Shown here in pieces: positions 31,434 through 39,935 of a stretch of DNA of 64,000 bases; position 1 is the stretch's first letter, and each line of letters begins with the position of its first letter. The translations under genes were made by a program, and so were the position numbers. Origin of the DNA: Alphaproteobacteria bacterium (GTDB taxonomy: Bacteria; Pseudomonadota; Alphaproteobacteria; Rhizobiales; Hyphomicrobiaceae); assembly GCA_022600345.1 (NCBI GenBank), contig JAHZKP010000099.1, positions 1-64,000 on the forward strand, given 5' to 3'. The notes under the pieces were generated by a model that saw only the letters and a program-made list of their open reading frames with translations, made no database searches and was not told the origin of the DNA.

Positions 31434-33077
31434 TTAGGAGGGCTTTATCACTGGTATGTGCTGGATGTTTGCATCCACTACAGTCGGCACGCTGTTATTT
31501 CTTAACGTGCGCATCAACCAACCTTCAAAATCCTTTTGCCGACACGATTTCAACTTTGACGCCGCGAGCGCCATCAATCCTTTGTTGTCGTAAAGGGCCA
31601 GTAAACTAGAAAGGTCGCGCTTATCGACCGCCTCCTTAATCTCGTCTTTGAATTGGTCAACGACACTTCGAACATCGAGCTCGCTTGTCTGTTGCTTGTA
31701 TTCGCTCTCAATCTCATCGGTTGTACTCGCAGCGCTGAGGTCGAGCTTCTTTAGCACTCTGTCGATGTGCCGTTTTGCGTACCGCAAAGCGATCTTCTCG
31801 ATTTCCTCGTCCGAGTTGATACTGTTGAAGATATCATCCGCTAGCGCCGCTAGGCGCGTCTCCAACTCTTCTCCGCCATAGCCTTCAGCCTCCAGTATTG
31901 CGCGACCTACGTCTGGAAGCAGCACCACATTCTCGATTTCGACCACTGAAAGCGTCTCGATTCCAAGATCGCTTAGGTACTTTTTGTCATCATCGCTGCG
32001 GTGATCTGCATCTACAATCCCTGAGCAGGTGATCCGTGTTAATTCCGCGTTGGCACGCATGGTTACAACAGCATGAATCACTTCCGTACATGAAGAGCGA
32101 GGCACCACCGTCCAATTAGGGTAACAGCATCTGTAAAATCCAAAATCGAGGCTCGACTGGTCGCCTTCGACAAACAGGATTGGTCGCCGGCTACCTAGAA
32201 TCAATGTTGCTAGCTCTTCCCTAAAACCCGTATCTTCGGGAACTTCCTCTATGGCCCATTGAGGCGTGGGACTGTAATCGTTGATCACATATTTCTGTCC
32301 AGTCCGCGCAGCAGCAAAATCAAGATCATGTGTAATAAACACGAATGCACAGTCGGGCCGTGCGGCTTCCAACTCATCCCATAGCTTTGACATTATCGAT
32401 CTATGAACGTGTAGTTCGGGCTCATCTATGATCAAGACTTGGCCCGCGTCTGCAACGAGTACTTGGCCAATCATGTAAAAGATTGCTCGTTCCCCGTCAC
32501 TCATACGGGAAGCTTTATAGGTCTCGTCCGAATTAGGTAGTGAAACAACAATGTCATCACCCGATATGTGCAGAACACGATGCGGTAAAAGCCCTCCCCA
32601 TATATCCTTCAGCTGATCTAGCTTTGTAAATTGAAAATCTCCTTTTGCCTCCGGCGCTCCGGGCTTGCTGTTATTATACGCCTTGAGTGACGTGTTGGAT
32701 TGCTCAGCAAACAAAGCCTGTATGAGGTAGTCGAAGTCATTTAGCAGCTGGGTTGCTTCTTTACCTCCCCAACGATTCCCCTCCCTATGTTGAACTTTCG
32801 CATTCTCGTCAGCATTTCCTGTTCGAAGCCCCATCAGTGCTTTCTTTTCGCTGATTTTAGAAACATCTGGATTCAAGCTGAGCGCCCTATGAGCCGATAT
32901 TCGATGCGCTTTGAGCCCAAGTGCCTTTTCGATATGTACGGCAAGCCGTGTTTTACCCCCGCCATTTGCCCCAACAAAAATCATAGCTCCGCCAGGCTCC
33001 AACGTGAAATCCATTAGTCCATCTGGAACTGGAATTGAAAATGTGAATGTCAATTTATATCCCCCGATTAATGTCAC
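31434..33077 (-). CDS. PARIS-like fused ATPase-TOPRIM (AriA-AriB) protein
   Basis: A 547-residue protein. Residues 1-270 are an ABC-type AAA ATPase: Walker A FVGANGGGKTRL, signature RMSDGERAIFYM, Walker B VLIIDEPELHVH and the H-loop FITHD. Residues 285-430 match a DUF4435/TOPRIM-like domain: RRPILFVEGDQSSLDF (Glu), GIVDADHRSDDDKKYL (DxD) and LSVVEIENVVLLPDV. The C-terminus is helical. PARIS consists of AriA (ATPase) and AriB (DUF4435 nuclease), and fused versions are known. It senses phage anti-defence proteins and, through AriB, attacks tRNA. It stands alone between the integrase and the partition genes, convergent with int. Confidence 0.75.
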   Translation of the reverse strand: MTLIGGYKLTFTFSIPVPDGLMDFTLEPGGAMIFVGANGGGKTRLAVHIEKALGLKAHRISAHRALSLNPDVSKISEKKALMGLRTGNADENAKVQHREGNRWGGKEATQLLNDFDYLIQALFAEQSNTSLKAYNNSKPGAPEAKGDFQFTKLDQLKDIWGGLLPHRVLHISGDDIVVSLPNSDETYKASRMSDGERAIFYMIGQVLVADAGQVLIIDEPELHVHRSIMSKLWDELEAARPDCAFVFITHDLDFAAARTGQKYVINDYSPTPQWAIEEVPEDTGFREELATLILGSRRPILFVEGDQSSLDFGFYRCCYPNWTVVPRSSCTEVIHAVVTMRANAELTRITCSGIVDADHRSDDDKKYLSDLGIETLSVVEIENVVLLPDVGRAILEAEGYGGEELETRLAALADDIFNSINSDEEIEKIALRYAKRHIDRVLKKLDLSAASTTDEIESEYKQQTSELDVRSVVDQFKDEIKEAVDKRDLSSLLALYDNKGLMALAASKLKSCRQKDFEGWLMRTLRNNSVPTVVDANIQHIPVIKPS

Positions 33078-33545
33078 ATGGCTTTGATAATGGCCAAGTG
33101 AACCGTATCATATTCAGGGCATCATGGCACCGTCACGGTCAGCCAGTTAGACTTTTTTGTGCGCACCACAATGATCGACCCACCGCGCGGCAACTGATAG
33201 GCGATATTGCGCTATTGCAGGTCTCCGGCTATGCAGAACGTCGTTTAATCGTATGCCCGACTAACTACAAAAACGATTAGACACAATTTCGCCAACGCGT
33301 TTATACGGTAGCGCGACACACCGTAAATTCTACTCCCCGCATACTCGCAATTGCGACGAGTCTCTTTTCCAAATAGTCGTTCTGCCGTAATCCATAATTT
33401 CTGCTCATATACAAATCCGCAACACAGCATCCCCACAAAATCGACCAATCGTTTGACCAGATCGCCGCTACTGCGTGACGCTGCAATCACAGGAACGCGC
33501 ATGGTCGCTGTTCCGAAAGACCATTTTTAATGAAAGTCGTAATTC
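33078..33545. other. Intergenic region upstream of parA
   Basis: About 470 bases between the divergent PARIS-like and parA genes. It should hold both promoters and perhaps the partition site. A leftward open frame at 33245-33502 (85 residues) has no ribosome site or recognisable features and is not called. No clear repeat set was seen. Confidence 0.35.
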
Positions 33546-34190
33546 ATGATTATCGGAGTTCTGCAACAGAAGGGGGGCGTCGGAAAAACAACGCTCGCGC
33601 TCAATCTGGCCGCCGCTTACGCCAAGGAAGGCCTCAAAGTTCTCCTCGTTGATGCTGATCCGCAAGCCAGCTCCTTGACGTGGTCGAGCGTGAGAGAAGC
33701 CAAGCCCATCTTCGCCGTTGTTGGCATGCCGAAACCCTCACTACACAAAGACCTTCCCGTTGTCGCCAAGGACTACGATCTGGTCGTCATCGACGGTGCA
33801 CCCCAAACCAGAGAACTTGCTCGATCAGCCATCCTTGCCAGCGACTACGTATTGATCCCAGTGCAACCGTCACCATTCGACGTCTGGTCGTGCAGTGAGA
33901 TCGTGAGCCTCATTACCGAAGCCCAACAGTTCAAGTCCAACATCAAAGCTGGATTTGTAATCAATCGTAAAATCGGAAATACGGTCATCGGCAGAGACGT
34001 CAAGCAGGCCTTTGAGCAGTTTCCATTCCCGCTACTCAAATCCCACATCAGCCAACGCGTCGCGTTTGCGGAAGCCGCCGCTCAAGGTTTGACCGTCATC
34101 GAGACTGCGCCGGATTCACCGGCCGCCTGGGAAATTTACGGGCTTACGGATTTACTGAAAACCGCAACGAACGAAAGGACCGCCGCATGA
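33546..34190 (+). CDS. parA: ParA-family partition ATPase
   Basis: A 214-residue ATPase of the short (type Ib) ParA kind without an N-terminal HTH. The deviant Walker A KGGVGKTT is near residues 11-18, with LLVDADPQASSLTW and DLVVIDGAPQTREL following as the Walker A' and B segments. It forms dynamic patches on the nucleoid that separate plasmid copies. Its stop overlaps the start of the ribbon-helix-helix gene by 4 bases, giving a normal parAG-style operon. Confidence 0.9.
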   Translation: MIIGVLQQKGGVGKTTLALNLAAAYAKEGLKVLLVDADPQASSLTWSSVREAKPIFAVVGMPKPSLHKDLPVVAKDYDLVVIDGAPQTRELARSAILASDYVLIPVQPSPFDVWSCSEIVSLITEAQQFKSNIKAGFVINRKIGNTVIGRDVKQAFEQFPFPLLKSHISQRVAFAEAAAQGLTVIETAPDSPAAWEIYGLTDLLKTATNERTAA

Positions 34191-34444
34191 GCTCCAAAAC
34201 CATTCCCTTTAAGCAACCGGGCGAACTGCCCAAGCCTGCCGATGACTGGGTAGGGGCGCCCCAACAACCCGCAGCTACTAAAAAACCGAAGGTTGTCGGC
34301 CAAACCAAACGGCTCACGGTCGACGTGCCCGAAAATCTTCACCGGCGCATCAAAGTTCATTGCGCAGGGGAGGGGACGCAGATCTCCGACGTCGTTCGCG
34401 ATCTCCTATTGGAACAGTTTCCCAATATCACTGAGACGTCCTAA
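34187..34444 (+). CDS. ParG-like ribbon-helix-helix partition protein
   Basis: An 85-residue protein with a flexible basic N-terminus (PAATKKPKVVGQTKR) and a C-terminal ribbon-helix-helix: RLTVDVPENLHRRIKVHC then TQISDVVRDLLLEQF. This is the layout of ParG-type centromere-binding proteins, where the tail stimulates ParA ATPase. It overlaps parA by 4 bases. A CopG-type regulator is the alternative, but the context favours partition. Confidence 0.75.
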   Translation: MSSKTIPFKQPGELPKPADDWVGAPQQPAATKKPKVVGQTKRLTVDVPENLHRRIKVHCAGEGTQISDVVRDLLLEQFPNITETS

Positions 34445-34449
34445 TCCGC

Positions 34450-34770
34450 GTGAGCACCGTGAGCGACGCATACCGAGACAAACTTGAACAGGCAATCGAT
34501 GTCCTGGCTGTCCGCGCAATCCAGGATGACGCGGCTCACAAGACACTCGCACTCTCACTCATCGACGACGTTTCCGAATATATCAGACACCAGGGCAGGG
34601 GACTGCCCAAAGCTGCCGAACAGATGCTGGTCGAAGCCACCAATGCTACCAACACCAATGAGATTCCCCGCATTATCAACCGCCTCCTGGAAGCTCTCGC
34701 CATTGCCGAGCGCCATCAACAATCGAACAGTAAACGAACCACTCAATCCAAGCGTCGCACCACCCCCTAG
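34450..34770 (+). CDS. Hypothetical protein after the partition genes
   Basis: A 106-residue protein starting with GTG at 34450; a second GTG lies three codons in. It is entirely helical in look (DKLEQAIDVLAVRAIQDDAA, SLIDDVSEYIRHQG, IPRIINRLLEALAIAERHQQ) with a basic tail (KRTTQSKRRTTP). It starts 5 bases after the ParG-like gene and is probably in the same operon. It converges on repA with a 4-base overlap. Role unknown; perhaps a partition or copy-control accessory. Confidence 0.5.
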   Translation: MSTVSDAYRDKLEQAIDVLAVRAIQDDAAHKTLALSLIDDVSEYIRHQGRGLPKAAEQMLVEATNATNTNEIPRIINRLLEALAIAERHQQSNSKRTTQSKRRTTP

Positions 34771-35837
34771 CGCGGCCCACCATTCCGTTCGAAATATCGC
34801 TTGCAAAAACCAACGAAGGCACGACCCGGATCACGAGGCCGTTCACAGTCACCTTCCACCATCCAAGCGCGCCATTTCTCTTCCAGCAGATACACATCCC
34901 AACCCGGAGCGACTTGCCGGGCGTCATGCATGATTTCAGGATCGAGATGCAATGGCATCTCATCGCGCGACTGTTCAAGCTTCGCGAGCACCTTGCGCGA
35001 CGTGAACACCACCATGTCACCTTCACGCAGCTCAACCTCATAATCTGGAAGGTGCTGCTTCTCGGCAATCTGGCGCACATTCATACGGAACTTGCGCAGC
35101 GTGTCCGTTGATCCACTTTTGGACTTCAACAGCTCCAACGAGATTTTCCACGACGACTGCGCCCCGCAGTGCTTGCGCGCGATTTCATAGATCCGTTTAT
35201 CTATGGGCTTGCGCAGCCGGAAGTAATCTGGATGTAGGGTGAGAACCTCCTGACTTTGAACCGCCCGAAAGAACCAATCGGACAGTTTAATCCGCACTTC
35301 CATGATGCGGCCGGTCTTAGGGTGGCGCGCGACTGAGGCGCTATCAACGAGCCCGAAAATATGCCGCTCTTCGCTGCCACCGGTCTTCACATTGGTCTGC
35401 ACCTGCGTACCCTGCAACCTTGCGAGCGCATCGCCTAACAGCTCATAATCTCGCCCGCCGGTGTGTCGGTTCGTGAACACCAAGACGTCGTGCGCCGTCA
35501 GCAGCAGTTCTTGCGAGATCGGCCGGCCTTCCTTACGCGCCGCCATCAACTGGCTCGCCGCATAGATCAAAATATCCTTGTCATGAACCGTCGCCATGCC
35601 CTTAACGCTCGGCACCACTTCCAACCAGTGGTCACCGTTCTCGTAGCGGCGAATCCGCGTATCAGGCCTGGTGGTCAAAGAGAAGAACGGATGCTCCATG
35701 CTGGCCATATCGTCCTTCAGCACAGCATCGGCGACGTCGCACAAAAACAGCTCCCCTTGGGGATGGCGCACCGGAAGCAGGGCATCCTTCGGCTTATCCG
35801 CCTGCTCCGGAACCTTCGTCCGTACACGTTCCGTCAC
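34767..35837 (-). CDS. repA: Plasmid replication initiator RepA (RPA family)
   Basis: A 356-residue initiator. Residues 35-300 match the replication initiator protein A family: HPFFSLTTRPDTRIRRYENG, VKGMATVHDKDILIYAASQL, ISQELLLTAHDVLVFTNRHT, GDALARLQGTQVQTNV, ADYF-like HPDYFRLRKPIDKRIYEIARKH. The C-terminal domain is rich in helices with a GWDVYLLEEKWRAWM motif. It binds iterons to start plasmid replication; an iteron array lies directly upstream (35849-36110). Its presence in an integrated element implies the element can also exist as a replicon. Confidence 0.9.
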   Translation of the reverse strand: MTERVRTKVPEQADKPKDALLPVRHPQGELFLCDVADAVLKDDMASMEHPFFSLTTRPDTRIRRYENGDHWLEVVPSVKGMATVHDKDILIYAASQLMAARKEGRPISQELLLTAHDVLVFTNRHTGGRDYELLGDALARLQGTQVQTNVKTGGSEERHIFGLVDSASVARHPKTGRIMEVRIKLSDWFFRAVQSQEVLTLHPDYFRLRKPIDKRIYEIARKHCGAQSSWKISLELLKSKSGSTDTLRKFRMNVRQIAEKQHLPDYEVELREGDMVVFTSRKVLAKLEQSRDEMPLHLDPEIMHDARQVAPGWDVYLLEEKWRAWMVEGDCERPRDPGRAFVGFCKRYFERNGGPR

Positions 35838-35848
35838 GTTTCTACTAT

Positions 35849-36110
35849 TCGGGATATCGCGAACAGCGTCAAGGATTTCGGGATATCACGAACACGTTGG
35901 TGCCTATCGGGACATCAGGAACGTTGCATCTCACCATCGGGACTTCGCGAACGTTTGAGTTCACTTTCGTGACATCAGGAACGCCTGCGCTTCAATCGGG
36001 ACATCGAGAACATCTGCGGCGTTTCGCGACTCCGAGAACGTGCCACCCAAACGGGACATCGCGAACAATTCTTCGGGATATCGCGAACCAACTTTCGGGA
36101 CATCGCGAAC
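35849..36110. repeat. Iteron array of the replication origin
   Basis: Ten copies of a 16-base motif with consensus TCGGGACATCGCGAAC start at 35849, 35878, 35907, 35937, 35967, 35996, 36024, 36051, 36073 and 36095. Spacing is 27-30 bases for the first eight and 22 bases for the last two intervals. The array lies between repA and a DnaA box, as in iteron plasmids, and should bind RepA. The copies near repA may also serve autoregulation. Confidence 0.9.
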
Positions 36111-36113
36111 CCC

Positions 36114-36122
36114 TGTGGATAA
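36114..36122 (-). promoter_or_regulatory. DnaA box
   Basis: The minus strand reads TTATCCACA, the perfect consensus DnaA box, 4 bases after the last iteron and followed by an AT-rich stretch suited to strand opening. Confidence 0.8.
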
Positions 36123-36598
36123 GTAGCACCAATAAAACAACGGTTTGGACCGAATTTTCGGTCCTTAACACACTACTTAACCCAAATATTTAACACACAC
36201 CCACCCAGACCGAAGACTGAGGATAACTCTGTTCCTAATCCAGGGGATGGAATTGGCTAAATAAATGGATGTAGGGGAGGGGCTTTGTTTTCGGGACATC
36301 AAGAACACGTACACCACGAGGGCCGTCTTTCCCGATTCCAATTCATTCTCAAGTTTTGAGGCCTTCGGCCATTTTTGGATTTAGAGCTTGATTTAGTCTT
36401 ACTCGCACAGCGCGCGCATTCCACATTGAATTAGGGATGGATGCCGAATTTGTACCCCTGTTCCGATCATACAAAGTCACCGTCGGCGGCTGATGCGAAC
36501 TCTAACCCTTATGCTCAAAACGTCTGTGGATCGTCCCCGCATCGCGCCACAATCTCAATCAACCCTCCAAGCATGTAGAAGGCGGGAAGGGGGGCGAC
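36123..36598. other. AT-rich origin segment with one distant iteron
   Basis: A stretch to about 36210 rich in A and T (with CCGAATTTTCGG near 36150) is the likely unwinding element. One more iteron lies at 36291-36306 (TCGGGACATCAAGAAC), about 180 bases from the array. The rest up to 36598 shows no gene. A good ribosome site precedes the M23 gene. Confidence 0.55.
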
Positions 36599-37111
36599 AT
36601 GAAACACCTAATCATCGCGATTGCGGTCATTGGCATGACCACCGAGTGCATCGCTCATGCATGTGAAATGACACGCTTATCTGATGGCCAACACGCCTTC
36701 ACCCGTAAACCGATACGCGGTGTCAACCCGCGTCTGTCGCGTGGCTTTGGCGTGCGTTTTCACCCCCAGCTGGGACGAAGGTTCAATCACACTGGCATTG
36801 ATTGGACAGCTCCCATCGGCACCAAGGTTGCAGCTGCCGCGTCTGGTCGGGTGACTGCCACCACCAAAGACGATACTGGCATCACGATAACCATCGATCA
36901 CGGTCATGGCTGGGTCACGCGATACTTAAACCTTGGCTTGTCTGCCGTCCGTGAAACCCAATGCGTCGAGTATGGTGAGCTCATTGGCACGATCGGAGGC
37001 GCCAAGGCATTGTCCCATCCGCATCTGCACTTCGAACTCATCGTTGACGGTGAATTTGTCGATCCTCTCAGCGCGCACGAGCGGCTGAAATCTTTGCGGA
37101 TTGACCGCTGA
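36599..37111 (+). CDS. M23 family peptidase (cell-wall hydrolase)
   Basis: A 170-residue protein with a short export signal (MKHLIIAIAVIGMTTECIAH) and an M23/LytM domain: RGFGVRFHPQLGRRFNHTGI (first zinc histidine and Asp in HTGID), GTKVAAAASGRVTATTKDD, ITIDHGHGWVTRYLNL and HPHLHFELIV (HxH pair). It probably cuts peptidoglycan crosslinks locally in the periplasm, as conjugation-linked hydrolases do. It is monocistronic between the origin and small leftward genes. Confidence 0.85.
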   Translation: MKHLIIAIAVIGMTTECIAHACEMTRLSDGQHAFTRKPIRGVNPRLSRGFGVRFHPQLGRRFNHTGIDWTAPIGTKVAAAASGRVTATTKDDTGITITIDHGHGWVTRYLNLGLSAVRETQCVEYGELIGTIGGAKALSHPHLHFELIVDGEFVDPLSAHERLKSLRIDR

Positions 37112-37333
37112 CATCATCTTTTCTTTTTTCCAATGCCAGAAACGGTGATGTTCTTAACACAGGATCCTTGAGCGGCAACAATTGTAGGCTCATGCGAAGC
37201 AATGTCAGATGTTGTTGCAGTCATTGCTGGCGGATTTGCAATAATTACTGAAAGGCGACAGAAGAAAAAATGCTCTGTAAATCAGCAAGTTAACTGCGCA
37301 TAATAATCGTTATGTTAAACGGCGGCTCACACC

Positions 37334-37582
37334 TTACTTCGACCTTTTACGCCGTGCTCCATACAGTTCGCGTTCCAGCTGCATGATCTCTGATTGAAGT
37401 GGCCACAAGGCTTCTCTTAGCTCCTCATAGAGCGTGCAAATCTCATCAGCATCATCCAGGCGCCCGCTGCGCACAGCATCCCGCGCACCCTCTCGTAACC
37501 TTTGCAATTTCTGTTCGATTGCGAGTTCTTCCCGGCCCAATAACAACAATCGGCATTCGAGGTCGCGTTCACTTTCGGCCAT
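37334..37582 (-). CDS. Small coiled-coil hypothetical protein
   Basis: An 82-residue protein that is almost all helix with heptad character (LLLLGREELAIEQKLQRLRE, ICTLYEELREALWPLQSEIM), ending in a basic tail (YGARRKRSK). Its ATG overlaps the stop of the upstream 92-residue gene by one base. Unknown function; a structural or adaptor role is likely. Confidence 0.55.
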   Translation of the reverse strand: MAESERDLECRLLLLGREELAIEQKLQRLREGARDAVRSGRLDDADEICTLYEELREALWPLQSEIMQLERELYGARRKRSK

Positions 37583-37860
37583 CAGGCTGGGAACTTTTTC
37601 AGTGCCTCATCGACCCGCGCAGATAACGACCGTAAACGCTCTCCAACATCGAGCATTCTGCCAGCAATCGCCCCCAGCTCCCCACCCTTGGCGGCTTCAG
37701 CTGCACAACCTTCATGAAAATCACGCCACTCGTCAGCGCTGACGCTCTCGCTCAAGCTCAAAGATGGTGACAAATTTTTCGTACGCGGCTCCATCCACAA
37801 AGCGTGACCCAACAAGTCGTATACATCAAGGGTAATCATCGACGAGACAAACCGATGCAA
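37582..37860 (-). CDS. Small hypothetical protein
   Basis: A 92-residue protein; an internal ATG at codon 8 (MITLDVYDLLGHALW) is an alternative start. The C-terminal half is helical (GAIAGRMLDVGERLRSLSAR). It is coupled to the coiled-coil gene downstream. No family recognised. Confidence 0.5.
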   Translation of the reverse strand: MHRFVSSMITLDVYDLLGHALWMEPRTKNLSPSLSLSESVSADEWRDFHEGCAAEAAKGGELGAIAGRMLDVGERLRSLSARVDEALKKFPA

Positions 37861-38069
37861 ACGCGGTTCTACTAAGCGCGCCGGAATATTTTTTGGCGGT
37901 CGCTGTAGGTCACCAACTCGATCTTATTCGCGACAAACTTTGTTCTCGTGCGGCAGCAACGACACGAACGAATTCAATTCGATTCTGTTTGTGCTCACCT
38001 GCCGCAATTCCTGCCCCTCCCTTTTGCAGGCTAGCGCCATGACCAATCAGCTCTGGAAGTTCTGGAAAA

Positions 38070-38417
38070 ATGTCCACGCGTCAAACCAACCAATCCGCAA
38101 AATCGGCGAAGCGAACACCCAAGGGCATGTATCGCATCAGCCCCGACCGCATCGAATCCTATCTCAAGCTGTTTCGTGCTCAAGAAGGGCTTTGCTTTTA
38201 TTGCCGCCAACCCATGATCATGCCGTGGCCCGGTCTCTACCGCCTGCCTGTGCCCGACAAGCAAATCACACGCGAACACCTCATCGTCCGCAAGAAGAGG
38301 CCCAAAGGCGCGCGCAGTCCGATCGTTGGAGCGTGCAAGGCCTGCAATCATGACCGGGGCGGAAGACCCAGTTGGGCTGCATATCTGTGTTCAAAGCAGG
38401 ATTGGGGGCCAAAATGA
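38070..38417 (+). CDS. HNH endonuclease-like protein
   Basis: A 115-residue protein with an HNH pattern: EGLCFYCRQPM (CxxC), ITREHLIVRKKRPKG (the H of the motif) and IVGACKACNHDRGGRP (CxxCN). The basic N-terminus could bind DNA. The motif is complete, so it may cut DNA; phage and plasmid HNH proteins of this size often act in packaging, homing or defence. The stop overlaps the next ATG (ATGA). Confidence 0.75.
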   Translation: MSTRQTNQSAKSAKRTPKGMYRISPDRIESYLKLFRAQEGLCFYCRQPMIMPWPGLYRLPVPDKQITREHLIVRKKRPKGARSPIVGACKACNHDRGGRPSWAAYLCSKQDWGPK

Positions 38418-38671
38418 AAAGCAGCCGCGCCTTGCGCCGCCGGTTCGACGAACTGATCGCTGAGGTTGATCTTCGTCATGCGGACGCCGCACGCAATTTT
38501 CATGAAAAAGAAATGTGGCGCCAGATGCACCCGTTGATGTTGTTGTTTCTAAAGGGTGCCATTCGCCGATTGGAAGCCAAACCCGATCCACACCAATGGA
38601 CGGCACGCGATCACTTGTATATCGCCATTGCCTACGTCGCGACCCATGACCACCTGGATGACTTGCGCTAG
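38414..38671 (+). CDS. Hypothetical protein coupled to the HNH gene
   Basis: An 85-residue helical protein from the ATG at 38414, 4-base overlap with the HNH gene. It includes LRRRFDELIAEVDLRHADAA and MHPLMLLFLKGAIRRLEA, ending with HLYIAIAYVATHDHLDDL. It may regulate or partner the HNH protein. No family recognised. Confidence 0.5.
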   Translation: MKSSRALRRRFDELIAEVDLRHADAARNFHEKEMWRQMHPLMLLFLKGAIRRLEAKPDPHQWTARDHLYIAIAYVATHDHLDDLR

Positions 38672-39067
38672 CCGCCAAACGTTTGGATGCAGTGGCGTTT
38701 CATTGGTCGGGCTTAGGGACCCCAGGACGTGCGACGAGGTAATAACTCTGTATCGTAGTCAGTACGTTAAGACCCAAGGGTGAGCCTCGCTCAGGACTCA
38801 CCAAAGAAACAGCACAGGTTATGCCATTCTCCGCCATCCCTCGCGCTCCCACCCGCTGGCGCGCCTGGGGTGAAGGCGGGCGCGCGATGGACGGCTCCGA
38901 AGAAACAGCATCGGACCCGTGATGCTTGTTAAAGATCCAATAGGCAACCAGCGGTCCGGTCCCACTAATTTTCAATCTCTGATGCCTCCTTACTAAGCAA
39001 TCGTATTGCCAGCGTATGCACGAGGGCGCACGATTCTTGCGACAGTAACGCAAGGAAAGTGAGGACC
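38672..39067. other. Intergenic region
   Basis: About 390 bases with no supported gene on either strand and no strong terminator or repeat noticed. The right end carries the ribosome site of the next gene (AAGGAAAG near 39051). Confidence 0.3.
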
Positions 39068-39667
39068 GTGACCGAGCAACCCCAAGGCAACTTCATCGCC
39101 GGCCAAAACCGTTCCAAGGAACAAGGCACAAACTACCCCGATTTCACCGGACGCCTGTCGATCCCAGGCCGGGACCATGAAAACGCCGTAGCCCTATGGG
39201 TCGCACGCGACAAGAACGGCAATGTCTACTTTTCCGGGCGCATGGACCCCACGCCCATCACAGATAATGTGAAAACCCAGATTGAAAGCCTTGCAGACCG
39301 CCCCGTTGAAGACATGACAGACGTAGCCGAAGGCGCGGCCAACTTGAATTTGCGCCCTGGCCAGCTCGTCTGCTTTGCCAATTCCTTCAAACAGCCAGAT
39401 CCGCGCGACACCACCGAAGAGGCTGAAAAACGTGCCAAGCGCCCTGATTATTGGGGCAGGCTGTTGCCCGGCGATGGCTCACCGGTCGTTGCGATCTCCA
39501 TCTGGCTCGATCAGGATCGCTACAAGCGCCCGATCCTGCGTGGTGCAACAAGCTATCCGATCCCAGGTATGCAACCGGGTGATGAAGTCGGCCCCAGACC
39601 CGGTGACAATGAGTTGGCAACCCCAAAAATCACGAAACCAGACAATTCCGAACGTGACCGCTCCTAA
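39068..39667 (+). CDS. Hypothetical protein with two related domains
   Basis: A 199-residue protein; a GTG at 39068 is used, with another GTG at 39059 as an alternative. It has two similar modules: YPDFTGRLSIPGRDHENAVA with LWVARDKNGNVYFSGRM, and PDYWGRLLPGDGSPVVAISI with WLDQDRYKRPILRGAT. Both follow the pattern GRL...VA.W...D.....G, like a duplicated small beta barrel. The C-terminus is charged and disordered. It may bind single-stranded nucleic acid, but this is inferred from the look only. Confidence 0.5.
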   Translation: MTEQPQGNFIAGQNRSKEQGTNYPDFTGRLSIPGRDHENAVALWVARDKNGNVYFSGRMDPTPITDNVKTQIESLADRPVEDMTDVAEGAANLNLRPGQLVCFANSFKQPDPRDTTEEAEKRAKRPDYWGRLLPGDGSPVVAISIWLDQDRYKRPILRGATSYPIPGMQPGDEVGPRPGDNELATPKITKPDNSERDRS

Positions 39668-39728
39668 TAAAAGTATTGCGGTGATAAGTTCAATTATTTT
39701 ATTGACAAAACCTGCGCGGACTCAGGCC

Positions 39729-39746
39729 TTAACGGAATTACGTTAA
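39729..39746. promoter_or_regulatory. Possible operator palindrome
   Basis: TTAACG-GAATTA-CGTTAA, a perfect 6-base inverted repeat about 190 bases upstream of the gene at 39936 and 25 bases after a TTGACA-like hexamer. Candidate repressor site. Confidence 0.35.
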
Positions 39747-39935
39747 TCATTGCAGTCGCAAGTATTAATGAAATGGCTTTAAAGAAGTCGGCGGCATTAG
39801 TTTATTTGATTCAAGAAACAAAACGACACGATATGGCTTTGTATTTGACCCAAATATAAGGTTTATTAACCATGCCGCATTTGTCGCGGTATCGTCCGAG
39901 TATATTCCCACACAATTGGAAAGGAGAAGCGACCC

